Assembly: GCA_009823505.1 (NCBI GenBank)
Contig: VZQC01004541.1
Location: 1,632,590 to 1,696,589 of the forward strand
Length of the DNA: 64,000 bases
Source of the DNA: Rhizomys pruinosus
Taxonomy: Eukaryota; Chordata; Mammalia; Rodentia; Spalacidae
Reading direction: 5' to 3'
A program made the translations under genes and the position numbers. Each line of letters opens with the position of its first letter. Within the stretch, counting starts at the first letter, position 1. The notes below the pieces were generated by a model. It was not told where the DNA came from and ran no database searches. It saw only the letters and a program-made list of their open reading frames with translations. Below are positions 11,263-23,487 of the stretch, piece by piece.

Positions 11263-13049
11263 TTTTTGACAACATGTGTGAAATATCTACCAGGGAAACT
11301 CAGTAGACTCTTGCCCAGAGTAATTAGGAGGCTGATAATCTTCTTGTGTTTAGAACTCTCAGAAGAGTAACAGGAGCTCAGAAAAATGTTCTCTTGTTTT
11401 TACATTATTTATCACTTATATTATTAGACAGGGTTCTCATAAGACCTACAGAATGCACCAGGACGACTATTTAGCTATATACCAATTTATTGTATTTGCT
11501 CACATACAGAGTTCAAGGAGTCACAAGTAGCTGCAACTCCACTGAAAGCGCTGAAAGAAATGAGGGAACTGCTTAGTCTGCAAGGCTAGATGCTCACGTA
11601 GTCCCAATCTAGTGCTGAAAGGCCTTGAATGGAATTCCAGGAAATCTGCCGGTCTAGTTACACGTGGATCGAAAGGTCTGATCACAGCAGCAAGACAAAC
11701 CTCATCAGAGAAGGAGGGCAAGCCGCAGGAGAAAAAAGGGAGAAAAAAAGGGACAGCTCCTTCGCCATGGCCTTTTTCACATGCTGCCGGACCAGTTAAC
11801 GCCCACATTTGGGGGGGCCATCCGGGTTGAGGAAGGTCCAATCCAAAATCCCTCTTCTTTATTTGTTTCTTAGTCCAGTCAAGTTGACACACGGATTAAC
11901 CCATCACACGTTCACCCTTGTCAACTGACACCCATATACAATAGCCTCCTTATTTGTTATGCTTAAATGTCAATTGAAACAATGGAAGGTCATAAATCCA
12001 CTAACATGATATACAGTGTCTCATGTGTAATAGCCAAAGCATTCTCTTTAGAGTAGTGTGGGGTAATGTCCTTGGGAACACTAGTCTCTTTCAGTACTTA
12101 AATAACCTAAATATGACAAACACTTTAACATATCTCAGTTTGGCACATTCAAAGAGAACGAGAACAATCACCAACGTACTCGCTTAATATACATACATAT
12201 ATAGAACAAGCACATTCTTAACCAAATAGGACAAAAGTTAATATCTCTTATAATCCACAGTTTCTGAATATGTCCCATGGCCTCAGCGATATTTATGACT
12301 ACCTTATTCTTACTACCCATTCTGAATTTCCCTCCACCATCATGCAAGCACCTCTGCAGGTCTTGCTTTCTTTCTCCTGGAGGAGTGACCTACTTCATCC
12401 CTGAAGGGTCTGGGCCATTTATTGGTCTGGTTTTGGGTTGTGGAGTTTTCCATGACTTTAATTCATAGGACATGTTACACCAGAAGTGCCTACAGCTCTT
12501 CCTGCCTTCCAACTAATCTTCCTTGCCCCCATTGTGGGAAAACAGTCCAAATTTCCCCTGGTAGTCTGGATTCAATCAACTCCTCTACTACTGTTATTCC
12601 TCCTTATGCCTGTGTTGGCTTAAAGGCATTAGAAGCCAGACAGTGGCAGCGGGGATGTCTAGCTTCTGTTCAATGGAACGTTTGCTGATCTCCTGGCAAA
12701 AGCCACTCCCCCATTGGAAGCCAAAACATCTAGACCATCAGAACACAAGGTCATGGGTACAGGAAGCAAAAATATTTCCTACTGGGTTACATTAGGGTGA
12801 TAGGAGTGGGAATCATTCCCACTTCCACCCCTTTGGTTCTCCCATGAAATCTGGCTATAGGAGAAACATAAGTACTCATATAGTGGTGCTGATTCTAAAG
12901 CATATACTGCATGCTGGAGAACCTTGCACCCAGCCCTCCTGGGGTAGGCTACCTAATTGGCCATGTAACGCTGTGTTCAAGAGGCCATTCCATATTCTAT
13001 CAAGCCAGCCATCTTCTGGGTGGTGGGAGAACCATGGTAAGCCCAGTGG

Positions 13050-13500
13050 CTACCATGGTCCATGGGGCCCCACAGTCGCACTCTTTGGCTGTGAAGTGAG
13101 TTACTTGGTCAGAAGCGAATGCTGTGAGGAATACCATGACAGTGGACTAAGGCATTCTGTAAAGTCCCTGGATGGTAGTTTTGCAGAAGCATTAGTTTGA
13201 CGGAAAGGCAATCCATAACCAGGATACAGTATTCCTGTAAGGACAAACCGCTGTCCCCTCCATGCGGAAGTGGTCCAATTGTAGTTCAACCTGCCACCAG
13301 GTTTCTGGCATGGTCACCCCGGGGATAGCACCATATAGGGGCTCATGCTGTGTCTGCTGTTGGCAAATCTGGCACTCGCAGCAGCTGTACCCAGATCCGC
13401 CTTGAGTGAGTAAAGTCCATGCTGCGAGCCCATGCATATCTTCCATCTCTGCCACCATGCCAACTTTGTTTCATGGGCCCATTGAGCAACAAAAGGGGAA
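13050..13500 (-). pseudogene. Integrase-region remnant of the ERVL-like provirus
   Basis: Two minus-strand frames (13458-13192 and 13289-13101) overlap in different phases. The first has a CECQICQQQ segment, matching the C-x2-C half of an integrase zinc domain. The second continues with WRGQRFVLTGI, the start of an integrase-like core. The frame change between them shows a broken gene. Confidence 0.65.
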
Positions 13501-14599
13501 GCTGGGAAAGAGGATGAATATCCACAGAACGAGTTCATTCAGATCTACTTGATTATTAAACTCACCCTTGCCGAGATCACCTTTTGCTAGAACGTTTTAC
13601 CAGAGACAAAAGTATCTTCACAATCCTTGGACATTCAGAGAGCTCTATCCACATACTTCTTCCCAAATGTCTTTATCACCAATTTTCCAGTCTGCTCCTT
13701 CCAAGTCCCCTGACCATCCAGCCAAACCATTGGCTACAGCCCAATGAATACAGTATATATTCGAACCTCTGGCCATTTCTCCTTCCAGGCAAAATGCACA
13801 ACCATGTGCACTGCCGAAGTTCTCCCACTGTGACGACTTTCCTTCACCAGTGTCCTTTAGGTGTTGTTTCAGAATTGGCTGTAATGCTGCAGCTGTCCAC
13901 CTCTGGGTGGTGCCTGCATAGCTGCAGAACCATCAGTAAAACAAGCCCTGTCTTCTCTTCCTCAGTCACTTGATCATAGGGCAAACCCCATGAAGCAAAG
14001 GTGCATTCTTAAGCACAGGATGGATTGTAACAGTGAGTGGGAAACCATAGGTATTTGGGCAACTTCTTCTGTAGCTTGCTTGTGCCCTCGGGCCTGCCCG
14101 GGGCCCTTCAGTATGTACCACTTCCATTTGAAGCCACAATGGAACTTTTGCTGTGCACGTCAATTAGCTTTGACTTCTGGTGGGTCAGGTAACACCTCAG
14201 TTCATGATGGGCTGCTTAGGTTGCATGGTGACTTGGTAGTCCCATTGTCAACGTTCAGTTTCCACTAGGCCCAATAGCAGGTAGGAGCTGTCTTTCAAAG
14301 GGAGAATAGTTGTTTGCAGATGATAGTAGAGCCTTACTCCAAAATCCCAAGTGGACCTCCACTGTGATTTCCCCTATGGGAGCCTGCCACGAGACTCCTG
14401 ACAGCATCTCTATCTGCCACTGATACCTCAGACACATTGGGTCTGCTGGAATATTATGGGTCCATAGGTGCGTTCAGAGCAGCCTGTACTGCAGCTTGGA
14501 CTGATTGACAGGCTTTCCTGTTCCACAGCCCCACTCAAAGTTTGGCTGCCTTCCAAGTCACCTGATATAAGTGGTCATAGTAACACACCAGCCCAGATG

Positions 14600-15050
14600 A
14601 GGAATGTGCTGCCTCCAGAATCCAAAAGACCACCAAACGTTGTTCTGTTTTTGGTGGAGGGAAGGGCCAGGTACAACAACTTATTCTTTACCTGTAGATA
14701 GGAATTGTCTCTGCATGCTCCACACACTGAACTCCTAAATCTTCACCGAGTTGGTAGATTGGCCCTTGAATTTTAGGTTGTTTATATTCCCATTCCTCTC
14801 ATGCGCTATGCTTTACCAACAAGTCAGACTGGTGCTGCTACCTCCTGTTCACTGGTCCAATCGCATAACATCATCAATTAGTGGACAGGTGATCATTTTG
14901 TGGAAGAGTCAGGCGATCAAGATCACCTTCTAACTAAGTTATGGCACAACGCTGGAGAGTTAACATACCCCTGAGGTAAACAGTAAAGTTATACTGTCGG
15001 CTTGCCAGCTGAAAGCAAATTGCTTTCTGGTGGTCCTTATGAACAGCGTA
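14600..15050 (-). pseudogene. Reverse-transcriptase-region remnant of the provirus
   Basis: The minus strand reads P-L-I-D-D-V-M-R at about 14884-14861, the YxDD-type catalytic motif of a retroviral RT with I at the x position. Its place between the integrase remnant and the upstream LTR is as expected for pol. The surrounding frame has stop codons. The wider borders are approximate. Confidence 0.55.
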
Positions 15051-16590
15051 TTGAGAAGCAGCATTGCCAGATCAATAGCTGCATAACAGGTAGCCAGGAG
15101 ACATATAATCTGCTCAAGTAAGGACACCACATCTGGTTACAGCGGCAGCAATTGGTGTCATAACTGGTTTAGTTTTCTGATAGTCAACTGTTCTTCTACA
15201 TGATCCATCTGTCTTTTGCACAGGCTAAATTGGAGAGTTAAATGGAGATGTGGTAGGAATCACATCCCTGCATCTTTCAAATCCTTGATGGTGGCACTAA
15301 TTTATGCAATCCCTCCAGGGATATAGATACTGTTTTTGGTTAACTATTTTCCTGGTAGAGGAACACCATCGGTTTCCATTTTGGCCTTTCCAACCATAAT
15401 AGCCCCAATCCACAGGTCAGGGAACAAATGTGGGGACTCTGCGCAATTTCAATATATCACTCCCAATTATCACATTCTGGGTAATGGGGAAGTAATACCA
15501 CCACGGTGCGTTCTGGACCACACTGGCCCCACCTGTGATCGGACTTCAGCCAAAACTCCCATTTATCACCTGACCTCCATTAGGCCCCCTACTTTAACAT
15601 GGTGGGCCACAATGATTTTTAGGTCTCCTGTGAGTCAGTGTCAACCAGAACCAGTATCCAATTAGGCCTCAAAGTCTGATTATTTCCTTGTCTCCCAGTG
15701 TACAGTTACCCTAGTAAAGGCCTCAGGTCCCTCTTGGAAGGCGGAGGACAGGGGCAAACAAAGATAAACTCTTTGGTCTTTGTGACAAGGTCCTTCCTCA
15801 TTGGAACCTGGCCACCCCTTCGTTCAAGGTGGCTCTGGGTCTGTGAACTGTCTCCAGCCTGGAAACCATGGTTAACTGGGCGATGGATTCAGCTACTCCT
15901 AAAATCCAATGTTGACTTCCCGTCATTTGTTCTAGATGCTCTTTCTGCTTATACATATCAAATAAAAACTTAGTAGGCTCTCTTATGTATTTGGTTCCTG
16001 GGAACACCTATGCTTAATTAGCCAGTCCCAAAGATCATTTTGGTCTGCCATTATAGCATTGTTTTGCCTTTGCCACCCAATTTGATAATTACGGTAACTA
16101 GATCTCATCTGGTCTTTGGGTGATTCCGTTGTGCTTCCACCCTGATGCCTACCCTGAGGTTCCTGTTAAACCTATTATGTGTAATTTAATTTACGCAGTG
16201 AGCACAACTTCTTTAACTGTAAGATTCTGGCATAAGAAATAGAGCAAAAACAAGCTCTTCAAATGTTCTGTGTATCTCTCAGTACTTCCATTCTAAAAAT
16301 TCAGGAATGGCATGTCCGTCTGCGGTCCTCAATGGTGAGATACTGTGGTTGTTTCATTCGATTCCACTCTGACCCTGCCCACTCTGCCTGACCCTCACAC
16401 TACTTCATCAGTATTATAGCCAAGGAATATCAGGCATCTTTAACTCGCTGGTAGTAAGGCCATGTTTTAATATAATTACTCAGCAACCATTCAATCACAT
16501 TTAACACCTTTTTCACCTGCTTGTGCTTCCATGTTACACCTAGAATCTCTACTCAGTGTATTAGTCAGGGTTCTCTAAAAACAGAATGCA

Positions 16591-16846
16591 GGGGCGGGAG
16601 ACTGGCCTACCTAGGTGGTTAAGAGTGGCAACTGCTATTGCAGAGGACCCGGGTTCGGTCCCCATCACCCCACATTGCGGCTGATAACCGTCTGTAACTC
16701 CCATTCCAGGAGGAACCCCAGTTACAGGGGATTCTGAGACCTTCTTCTGACCCTCCGCGGCATTGCCCGGACACGGGTGCAAGGACCTACATGCAAAAAC
16801 AGTACACTCATACACCTTCATAAATAAAATAAAAATTTTAAAAAAA
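16591..16846 (+). repeat. B2 SINE inside the provirus 5' LTR
   Basis: A complete plus-strand B2 is flanked by GAATGCA at 16584-16590 and 16847-16853. It therefore landed after the provirus. Confidence 0.85.
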
Positions 16847-17242
16847 GAATGCAACAGGATGAATATATAGCTATATACAATTTATTGATTTGCTCACGTG
16901 ACAGAATTCAAGGAGTCCAACAGTAGCTGCACCACACTGGAAAGGCTGAGAATCCAGGGAACTGCTCAGTCCTCAAGGCTGGATGTCTCAGTAGTCCCAA
17001 TCTAGTGCTGAAGGCCCGAATGGATTCCAGGAGATCTGCCAGTCTCAGTACACGCTGGGATCTGAAAGGTTGATCACAGTGGCAAGACAAACTCACCAGA
17101 TGAGAGAGGCAAGCCACAGAAGAAAAAAGGGACCACCTCCTTCTGCCGTGGCTTTTAAGTGTTTGGAGTACACGGAATTATTTGAACATGTTATCAATTG
17201 AATCTTATTACTCTTACCAGTTTTATATACGGGATGTTTTAG

Positions 17243-17425
<183 letters not shown>

Positions 17426-17549
17426 TGATTTGTAATGTAGAAAGGGAAGAATTTGGTGAATAAATCAGGCATGGTTACAATGTAAATGGAACCTAGAAAC
17501 GAATCATTTTTCTATAATTTCTAATAGCTTTTATGTGTTTACATTTTAG

Positions 17550-17604
17550 GAAATGAAAGGAAAGACCAAAACACTGAAGAACAGTACAAGCATCCTGAGA
17601 AAAG
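17550..17604 (+). CDS. Short KRAB-linker exon (b/C-type box)
   Basis: The exon runs from an AG acceptor (17548-17549) to a GTAATT donor (17605) and encodes GNERKDQNTEEQYKHPEK. It is 55 bp, two codons shorter than the usual 61 bp, but it keeps the expected phases (in 1, out 2). Rodent KRAB genes often have a divergent b or C-type segment here, rich in charged residues, which links KRAB-A to the zinc-finger exon. The 180-bp intron on its left is also typical. Confidence 0.85.
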
Positions 17605-17694
17605 GTAATTCGCATGCATGAATGTGTTAATGTCTTATGAAAATTTATAAGTAAACATATTTAAATTTATTCATTTTTAGAATTTTATTTATTT

Positions 17695-17850
17695 ATTTTT
17701 TTTGGTCTTTTTGAGACAGGGTCTCCCTGTAGCCCCAGCTGTCCTGGAACTCACTCTGTAGACCAGGCTGTCCTTGAACTCAAAAAGATCCACCTGCCTC
17801 TGCCTCCTAAGTGCTAGGATTAAAGGCGTGCGCCACCATGCCTGGCCATT
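17695..17850 (-). repeat. B1 SINE, minus strand
   Basis: Full B1 in reverse, from TTTTTGAGACAGGGTCTCCC to the GGCGTGCGCCACCATGCC head. Confidence 0.92.
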
Positions 17851-18044
17851 TTTAGAATTTTTTTAACCAAAGAGATGTACTTTGGTCTAAGAAAGCTATT
17901 TGTATTTGCAAAACAATTAATTTGGAATTCAGTACCAGAAAAGTAAATGAAAATGTCGATTTGATATTAGTTCTGTGGAAACTGTTTAGAGGCTCATCAG
18001 TCCACTTGGGGTTTTTTTTGTTTTTGTTTGTTTGCTTGTTTGTT

Positions 18045-18193
18045 TTTGTGTTTTTGAGACAGCGTCTCCCTGTAGCCCCAACTGGCTTGGAACTCACTCT
18101 GTAGACCAGGCTGGCCTTGAGCTCACAGAGATCCCCCTGCCTTTACCTCCCCAGTGCTGGGACTAAAAGCATGTGCCACCATGCCCAAACCAT
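18045..18193 (-). repeat. B1 SINE, minus strand
   Basis: Full reverse B1 in intron 3, preceded by a T/G-rich tail (18010-18050). Confidence 0.9.
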
Positions 18194-18244
18194 GTAGTTT
18201 TTTTTTTTTAAGCTTTTTCAGAGCTGGGTATGGTTTACACATGT

Positions 18245-18475
18245 CTTTTTTTATTTTTTATTTTATTTATTATTTTTTATGTGTATGAGTGTACTGTCTG
18301 CATGTAGGTTGGTACACCCGTGTCATGCAATGCTGTGGAGGTCAGAAGAGGGCATCGGATTCCCCTGGAACTGGAGTTACAGATGGTTCTTAGCCGCCAT
18401 GTGGGTTCTGGGAATCGAACTTGGGTTCTCTGCAAAAGCGTTCTTAACTGCTGAGCCATCTCTCCAGCCCCACTA
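18245..18475 (-). repeat. B2 SINE, minus strand
   Basis: Near-complete reverse B2 ending in TGAGCCATCTCTCCAGCCCC. Confidence 0.92.
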
Positions 18476-18627
18476 GCCCATGTAGTTTTAAACCATTGAT
18501 AATCTAGTAAATATACATTATGTATGCATATAGTCCCTGATTTGGGGGAATGGTGTAAGTTCAAGAGTTACTAATAAGTAGTCTTTCATTAGTAAAGCAA
18601 TTTTTTATGTGTTTGCCAATTTTTCAG

Positions 18628-19435
18628 AAGTTACATCATAAAAACACTTTGTGAGGGTGAAGTGTTGAGAGAAATCTTTACATGTATATCAAATTTTACT
18701 AGAAAAAATTAAAACTTCTACTAGAGGCCAGGCGTGGTGGCGCACACCTTTAATCCCAGCACTTGGGAAGCAGAGGCGGGGGAGCCGGGGGAGCTCTGTG
18801 AGTTCAAGGCCAGCCTGGCCTACATAGTGAGTTCCAGGGCAGCTGGGGCTACAGGGAGACCCTGTCTCAAAAAGACAAACAAAAGAAAACAAAATCCTTC
18901 TACTAGAATGAAACTATGTGACTGTGGTGTGTGTGAGAAAGGTTTCATGTGTCATTTATATTTTAATAGGTACATCATATCTCACTCTGGATATACACCT
19001 TCTAAGTTAGAGGAATATGGTAAGAAGAAATATGAACAGTGTGGAAAAACCTTAAAGTCTCTCAGTGTTCAAAGATGCATTGGAACCCACACTGGTAGTG
19101 GACCTTATGGATGTGAGGTATGTTCAGATTCCTCTGTTTTTCCCAGTTCATTTATAATACATCAACAAACTCATAATGAAGAAAAAGTCTATGAATATAA
19201 TCAATGTGGAACATCCTTCATTTGTTCTGATTCACTTTGCACATATGGAAGCACTCATAATGTAGAAAAATGTTATGAATGTAACAAATATGATAAAGCT
19301 ATAAGTTCTTCCAGTTTTCTTCAGAGGCATGAAGCACATTATGAATGTAAACAAGGTGATAAACCCTTTAGTCATCAATTGCATGAAATTCCTTGTACTG
19401 AAGAAAGCTCCCATGAATTTAATAAACAATGTGCC
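18628..19435 (+). pseudogene. Broken 5' part of the zinc-finger exon
   Basis: An acceptor TTTTTCAG (18620-18627) opens the exon in the right phase, encoding RSYIIKTLCEGEVLREIF, the spacer usual before the fingers in mouse KRAB genes. In-frame stops follow at 18710 and 18722, and a B1 sits at 18725-18896. After the B1 the same frame resumes with STRMKLCDCGVCEKGF and several degenerate fingers. Only one of these (CEVC ... IHQQTH, about 19110-19180) keeps all four ligands. A one-base loss near 19435 (TGTGCCACATTCTC where TGTGGCAAAATTCTC-like sequence is expected) moves the reading to the frame of the intact array. Spliced as drawn, the gene makes an 89-residue KRAB-only protein. A splice to the AG at 18968-18969 would skip the stops in phase. 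Confidence 0.75.
18725..18896 (+). repeat. B1 SINE inserted in the zinc-finger exon
   Basis: A complete plus-strand B1 is flanked by CTTCTACTAG at 18715-18724 and 18897-18906. The insertion plus duplication adds 182 bp. It splits the codons of a conserved spacer, so it hit the exon rather than the intron if the 18628 acceptor is the ancestral one. Confidence 0.92.
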
Positions 19436-21678
19436 ACATTCTCAGTTCTTCCTTTTCCCTTCAATTTCAGAAAAAAACTCATAATGCAGAGAAACCTTAT
19501 GAATGTAAACAATGTGGTAAAGCTTTCACATATCACAATTATCATCAAGTGCCTGAAAGCACTTATACTGGAGAAAGACCTTATGTATGTGAACAGTGTG
19601 GTAAATCATTTCAAGAGCACAGTTCCCTTCAAAGACAGGAAAGAATTCATGCTGATGAAAAACCTTATAAATGTAAACAATGTGGCAAGTCTTTCATTCA
19701 TCCCTATTTACTTAAAATACATGAAAGATTACATACTGGAGAGAAACCTTTTAAGTGTAAGATATGTAGTAAAGCCTTTCTATGTCCCTCTTTCCTTCAA
19801 AGACATGAAATAACTCATATTGGAAAAAATCTCTTTGCATGTAAACAGTGTGGCAAATACTTCAGAGATTATAGTTCCCTTCAGAGACATAAAAGAATCC
19901 ATGCTGGGGGCAAACCCTATGCATGTAAACAATGTGGCAAAGCCTTTAGAAGCCTCAGTTATCTCCATATACATGAAGAAACTCACACTGAAGAAAAACC
20001 CTATCAGTGTAATCAATGTGGCAAAATTCTCAGTTGTTCAAGTTCTCTACAATTACATAAAAGAACACATACTGGAGAAAAACCTTATTCATGTAAACAA
20101 TGTGGTAAATCCTTCAGGGGTTTTGGTTATCTTCGAGTTCATGAAAAGACTCATAATGAAGAAAAACCCTATGAATGTAAACACTGTGGTAAAACTCTCA
20201 GTTGTTCAAGTTCTCTTCAATTACATGAAAGAACCCATACAGGAGAAAAACCATATGAATGTAAACAGTGTGGTAAAGCCTTCAGAGTTCTCAGTCGGCT
20301 TCGTATACATGAAATAACTCACACTGGTGAAAAACCCCATGAGTGTAAACAATGTGGCAAAGCCTTCATCTATCATAGTTTACTTCGAGTACATGAACGA
20401 ACTCATACTGGTGAAAAACCCTATGAATGTAAACAATGCAATAAAACTTTCAAAAGTCTTAGCAATCTTAGAGCACATGAAAAAACTCATAGTAGTTTCT
20501 ATGAATGTAAACTCTGTGGTAAAACTCTCAGTTCTTCCAATTCTCTTCAGTTGCATGAAAGAATTCACACTGGAGAAAAACCCTATCAGTGTAAGCAATG
20601 TGACAAAGCCTTCATACGTCTCAATAATCTTCGAGTACATGAAAGAGCTCATACTGGGGAAAAACCTTATGAATGCAAACAATGTGGTAAAGCCTTCACA
20701 AGTCTCAGTTGTCTTCGAGTACATGAAGGCACTCATTCTGAAAGAAAGCCATATGGATGTAAACAATGTGATAAATCTTTTATCTCTCGCTGTTTACTTC
20801 AAATGCATGAATGGTCTCATACTGGAGAGAAACCCTATAAATGTAAGATATGTGATAAAGCCTTTCGTTGTCCCTCCTTTCTTCAAAGACATCAAAGAAC
20901 TCATACTGGAGAAAAACCTTACAAATGCAAACAATGTGATAAAGCCTTCAGTAGCCATAGTGCCCTTCGATTACATGAAAGGACTCATTCTGGGGAAAAA
21001 CCTTATGAATGTAAAAAGTGTGGAAAAGCCTTCAGGGGTCTTTCTTGTCTTCAAAGACATGAAAGAACCCATACAGGAGAAAAACCCTATGAATGCAACC
21101 AGTGTGGTAGAGCTTTCAGATGTCCCAGTTTACTTCAAGAGCATGAAAGAACTCATACTGGAGAAAAACCCCACGAATGTAAACAATGTGGTAAGACCTT
21201 TAGATGTCTTGGTTATTTTCGAATACATGAAAGAACTCATAGTGGTATTTATGACTGTAAACAGTGTGGTAAAATTCTCAGTTGTTCCAGTTCCCTTCAG
21301 TTACATGTAAGAACTCACACCGGAGAAAAACCCTATGAATGTAAGCAGTGTGGTAGGACTTTCAGAGGTCAAAGTTCCCTTCGAAGGCATGAAAGAATTC
21401 ATTCTGGAGAAAAACCTTACAGTTGTAAGCAGTGTGGTAAGTCCTTTATTTATCAGTGTTTTCTTCAGACCCATGAAAGATCTCATACTGGAGAGAAGCT
21501 CTATAAATGTAGTATATGTAGTAAAGCCTTCCTTTATCCTAGTTTGCTTCAAATCCATGAAAGATCTCATACTGGTGAGAAGCCGTATGAATGCAAACAA
21601 TGTGATAAAGCCTTCAGACGCTACAGTTCCCTTCAAGTTCATGAAAAAACTCATGCTGGAGGGAAAAAAACCCATTAA
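19429..21678 (+). CDS. C2H2 zinc-finger array, 749-codon open frame
   Basis: This is the DNA-binding part of the KRAB zinc-finger gene and acts in the nucleus. It has 26 finger units of the C-x2-C-x12-H-x3-H type joined by TGEKPY linkers, ending GGKKTH and a stop. The first two are degenerate (no HxxxH in [19 protein letters not shown] for the first His). The other 24 keep all ligands. Fingers 7, 9 and 22 share the helix segment SCSSSLQLH, and several have [12 protein letters not shown] helices, which points to internal block duplication. Two linkers are shortened (THSSFYEC and THSGIYDC). The ATG at 19429 lies inside a finger and is not a natural start; the array is normally reached by splicing. 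A long uninterrupted frame suggests recent loss or continuing selection. I cannot assign an orthologue. Confidence 0.88.
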   Translation: MCHILSSSFSLQFQKKTHNAEKPYECKQCGKAFTYHNYHQVPESTYTGERPYVCEQCGKSFQEHSSLQRQERIHADEKPYKCKQCGKSFIHPYLLKIHERLHTGEKPFKCKICSKAFLCPSFLQRHEITHIGKNLFACKQCGKYFRDYSSLQRHKRIHAGGKPYACKQCGKAFRSLSYLHIHEETHTEEKPYQCNQCGKILSCSSSLQLHKRTHTGEKPYSCKQCGKSFRGFGYLRVHEKTHNEEKPYECKHCGKTLSCSSSLQLHERTHTGEKPYECKQCGKAFRVLSRLRIHEITHTGEKPHECKQCGKAFIYHSLLRVHERTHTGEKPYECKQCNKTFKSLSNLRAHEKTHSSFYECKLCGKTLSSSNSLQLHERIHTGEKPYQCKQCDKAFIRLNNLRVHERAHTGEKPYECKQCGKAFTSLSCLRVHEGTHSERKPYGCKQCDKSFISRCLLQMHEWSHTGEKPYKCKICDKAFRCPSFLQRHQRTHTGEKPYKCKQCDKAFSSHSALRLHERTHSGEKPYECKKCGKAFRGLSCLQRHERTHTGEKPYECNQCGRAFRCPSLLQEHERTHTGEKPHECKQCGKTFRCLGYFRIHERTHSGIYDCKQCGKILSCSSSLQLHVRTHTGEKPYECKQCGRTFRGQSSLRRHERIHSGEKPYSCKQCGKSFIYQCFLQTHERSHTGEKLYKCSICSKAFLYPSLLQIHERSHTGEKPYECKQCDKAFRRYSSLQVHEKTHAGGKKTH

Positions 21679-21681
21679 TGT

Positions 21682-21985
21682 AAAGAACATGTAAAAACAG
21701 TGTAAGATTTCAGTATCCTTCAAATGTATAGAAGTACTGGTGGGAGGAAAATCCAATGAAAATAAGCATTTGCATTGAGAGAGAGAGAGAGAGAGAGGAA
21801 AATCCCTCGGTGAGGGAATAACTTCAATTGGATTATATCAAAAAACCGATTCTGGATGAAAACCTGTCGATTAGTATAGACACCTTCATTTCTTGTACAT
21901 TCACTCGAAGACACTTGATTATGCACAGTGGAGATAGACCTTTGTTGTTTGACTCTTCTGGGGAGACATGAACAGTCGTCAACTC
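21682..21985 (+). other. Probable 3' UTR and (GA)n tract
   Basis: Sequence directly after the stop includes faded finger-like traces and a (GA)n run at 21777-21797. No AATAAA was found close by. Confidence 0.45.
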
Positions 21986-22425
21986 ATCTACTCATCCCGG
22001 TGATAAACCAAAGTAATGATTCCATCAAAGTTGAGCTTGTCAAACCAGTTTATTCGGAGTATTTATAAGATTGTGAGTGAAGGGTGACTTGCAGGAACGT
22101 GGGTGACTGAGAAGCAGCCTGCATCACCAAAAAATCCACCCCAGCATGGATGACAGCTCCTCACAGCTGCATCCTTGGAGCTCCCTGCTCAACTTCAGCC
22201 AGCTCAGGTAATGGGAGACTCTCTCACCCTGGTAGCCATTACTGCTTATATATAACCTTTGGGGCTTACTGAGACTTGTGATGTCTATTTACTTCCTGAG
22301 CCTTCTAAAGTTTGTTTACTCCCTGGGTTTTTAAGGACATCCCTCCATCATAGAAGGTTTCAATTTGTACAACAGTCTACAATCATTTTTGTTCAAGAAA
22401 ACAGAAAAGGCTTTGTCTTTTTAAA
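21985..22425 (-). repeat. LTR-like interspersed repeat, shared with 39040-39750
   Basis: It shares the CCCAGCATGGATGACAGCTC region and GTTTGTTTACT segment with 39380-39750. TTTATT near 22050 suggests minus orientation. Family unknown. Confidence 0.5.
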
Positions 22426-22460
22426 ATTAAAAGTGGGGGTTATTCCTGATGACTTACTTT

Positions 22461-22535
22461 TTTTTTTGTCTTTTTGAGTAGAGATCCACCTGCCTCTGCT
22501 TCCTGAGTGCTGGGATTAAAGGCATGCCCAGCTCT
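22461..22535 (-). repeat. B1 SINE with internal deletion
   Basis: The left and right B1 parts are joined, with the middle missing (GTCTTTTTGAGTAGAGATCC). Confidence 0.7.
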
Positions 22536-22542
22536 GATTACT

Positions 22543-22632
22543 TTTATTTATTTATTTATTTATTTATTTATTTTGCATTTTCATTTTTTAAATTTTATTT
22601 ATTTATTTATTTATTTTTAATTAATTTTTAAG
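22543..22632. repeat. (TTTA)n-rich microsatellite
   Basis: Two TTTA arrays separated by a short T-rich stretch. Confidence 0.85.
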
Positions 22633-22639
22633 GGATTCT

Positions 22640-23040
22640 ACAATACAATGACACAGTTGTTTGCAGATAGCATTGATGTCGCTCATTATGTCATACAATT
22701 ATGTCAGGTAATTGGGTGCATTTTGCAAGTATCTATGTCCAAATTTTGAACAACCCAAGGTTCCCATAGACCAGTTGGAGAAGCTTGTATGCACAGACAT
22801 GTTGATCAATCAGGAGTCCAGACTATATTCCTGTAGTCTCATGATTCACCCCTATCTCTCCACAGCCCTTACAATCTACCATGCCTCCTCTTCCGCAGTT
22901 TGTTCCCTGGGCTTTGGGAAAGGGGCACAAGTGGGTGAGAAGAAAACAGTCTAATTTCTTTGGAGTTGTCATTTTGGACTCCAGTCTGTTCAGGTTGTTT
23001 CCTTTCATGGATTGACAGCTTTCCCAGTGATACCCTTTTT
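22640..23040 (-). repeat. Interspersed repeat, possibly L1 3'-end-like
   Basis: The segment CCTCTTCCGCAGTTTGTTCCC and following GGGGCACAAGTGGGTGAGA recurs at 54955-55010. On the minus strand it resembles a rodent L1 3' region, but this is a tentative call. Confidence 0.4.
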
Positions 23041-23480
23041 AGTCATATTAACAAAGCACAAGCTATTGGATGTACAGGCATTTAAGCAGTACCACTTATT
23101 ATCTCAAGCTAAGCTGTGAGCATAGACACAGATGCTTGGATGGCATGCTAATCTGCAAACTGTGGTTTCTCTATAAAGGGTGACAAGTTCTTACTGTGGC
23201 TCACAACCTCGCCCAACCACCCGAGGACACAAGCTTGTGGCATCAGCTGTGAGTTATTCCTCTAAGGAGAGAGCTAATAGCCAAATAAATTTGGGATATA
23301 TATAGACATCTGATTACTTTTAAAATGTTCTTTTCTGATTCACTTACCTCATTACCTCATTATTAGGTTTTCTCTTTTCCTTGAGCTTGACAAAGCCTGC
23401 AGGAAAGATTTTGATAAGTAGAACTATGTTCAAATTCCTGTCCGGTCATTTCATGATCTTAACATTTCTAAGACTTTTGA
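23040..23480. other. Unannotated stretch
   Basis: No family or exon signature recognised. Confidence 0.4.
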
Positions 23481-23487
23481 AATTTTT

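Larger units (their letters stand above)
11421..17155 (-). mobile_element. Degenerate ERVL-like provirus, antisense in intron 1
   Basis: Two related LTR-like blocks (about 11421-11897 and 16557-17155) share a GTAGTCCCAATCTAGTGCTG segment and a CAGGGTTCTC end. On the minus strand the right one is the 5' LTR; it lacks about 150 bp at its outer end and carries a B2. The internal minus strand is full of stops and shifts, but pieces of pol are readable. An RT-type L-I-D-D-V-M motif lies at 14881-14864. An integrase-like C-x2-C segment and following core lie at about 13460-13100. The order 5' LTR, gag/protease zone, RT, IN, 3' LTR fits. The absence of an env-like frame fits ERVL. No intact gene remains. 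Confidence 0.75.

Noticed and set aside
12277..15973. Several plus-strand frames of 60-129 codons
   Set aside because: They are antisense to the ERVL-like provirus and show no domain; the readable pol signatures are on the minus strand.
18734..18900. Start of a 359-codon frame at 18734
   Set aside because: Its first 55 codons are B1 sequence; the start is an artefact of the insertion, although the later part is degraded zinc-finger exon.
19820..21694. Other-frame and minus-strand open frames inside the zinc-finger array
   Set aside because: They are shadows caused by the 84-bp finger period and carry no zinc ligands.
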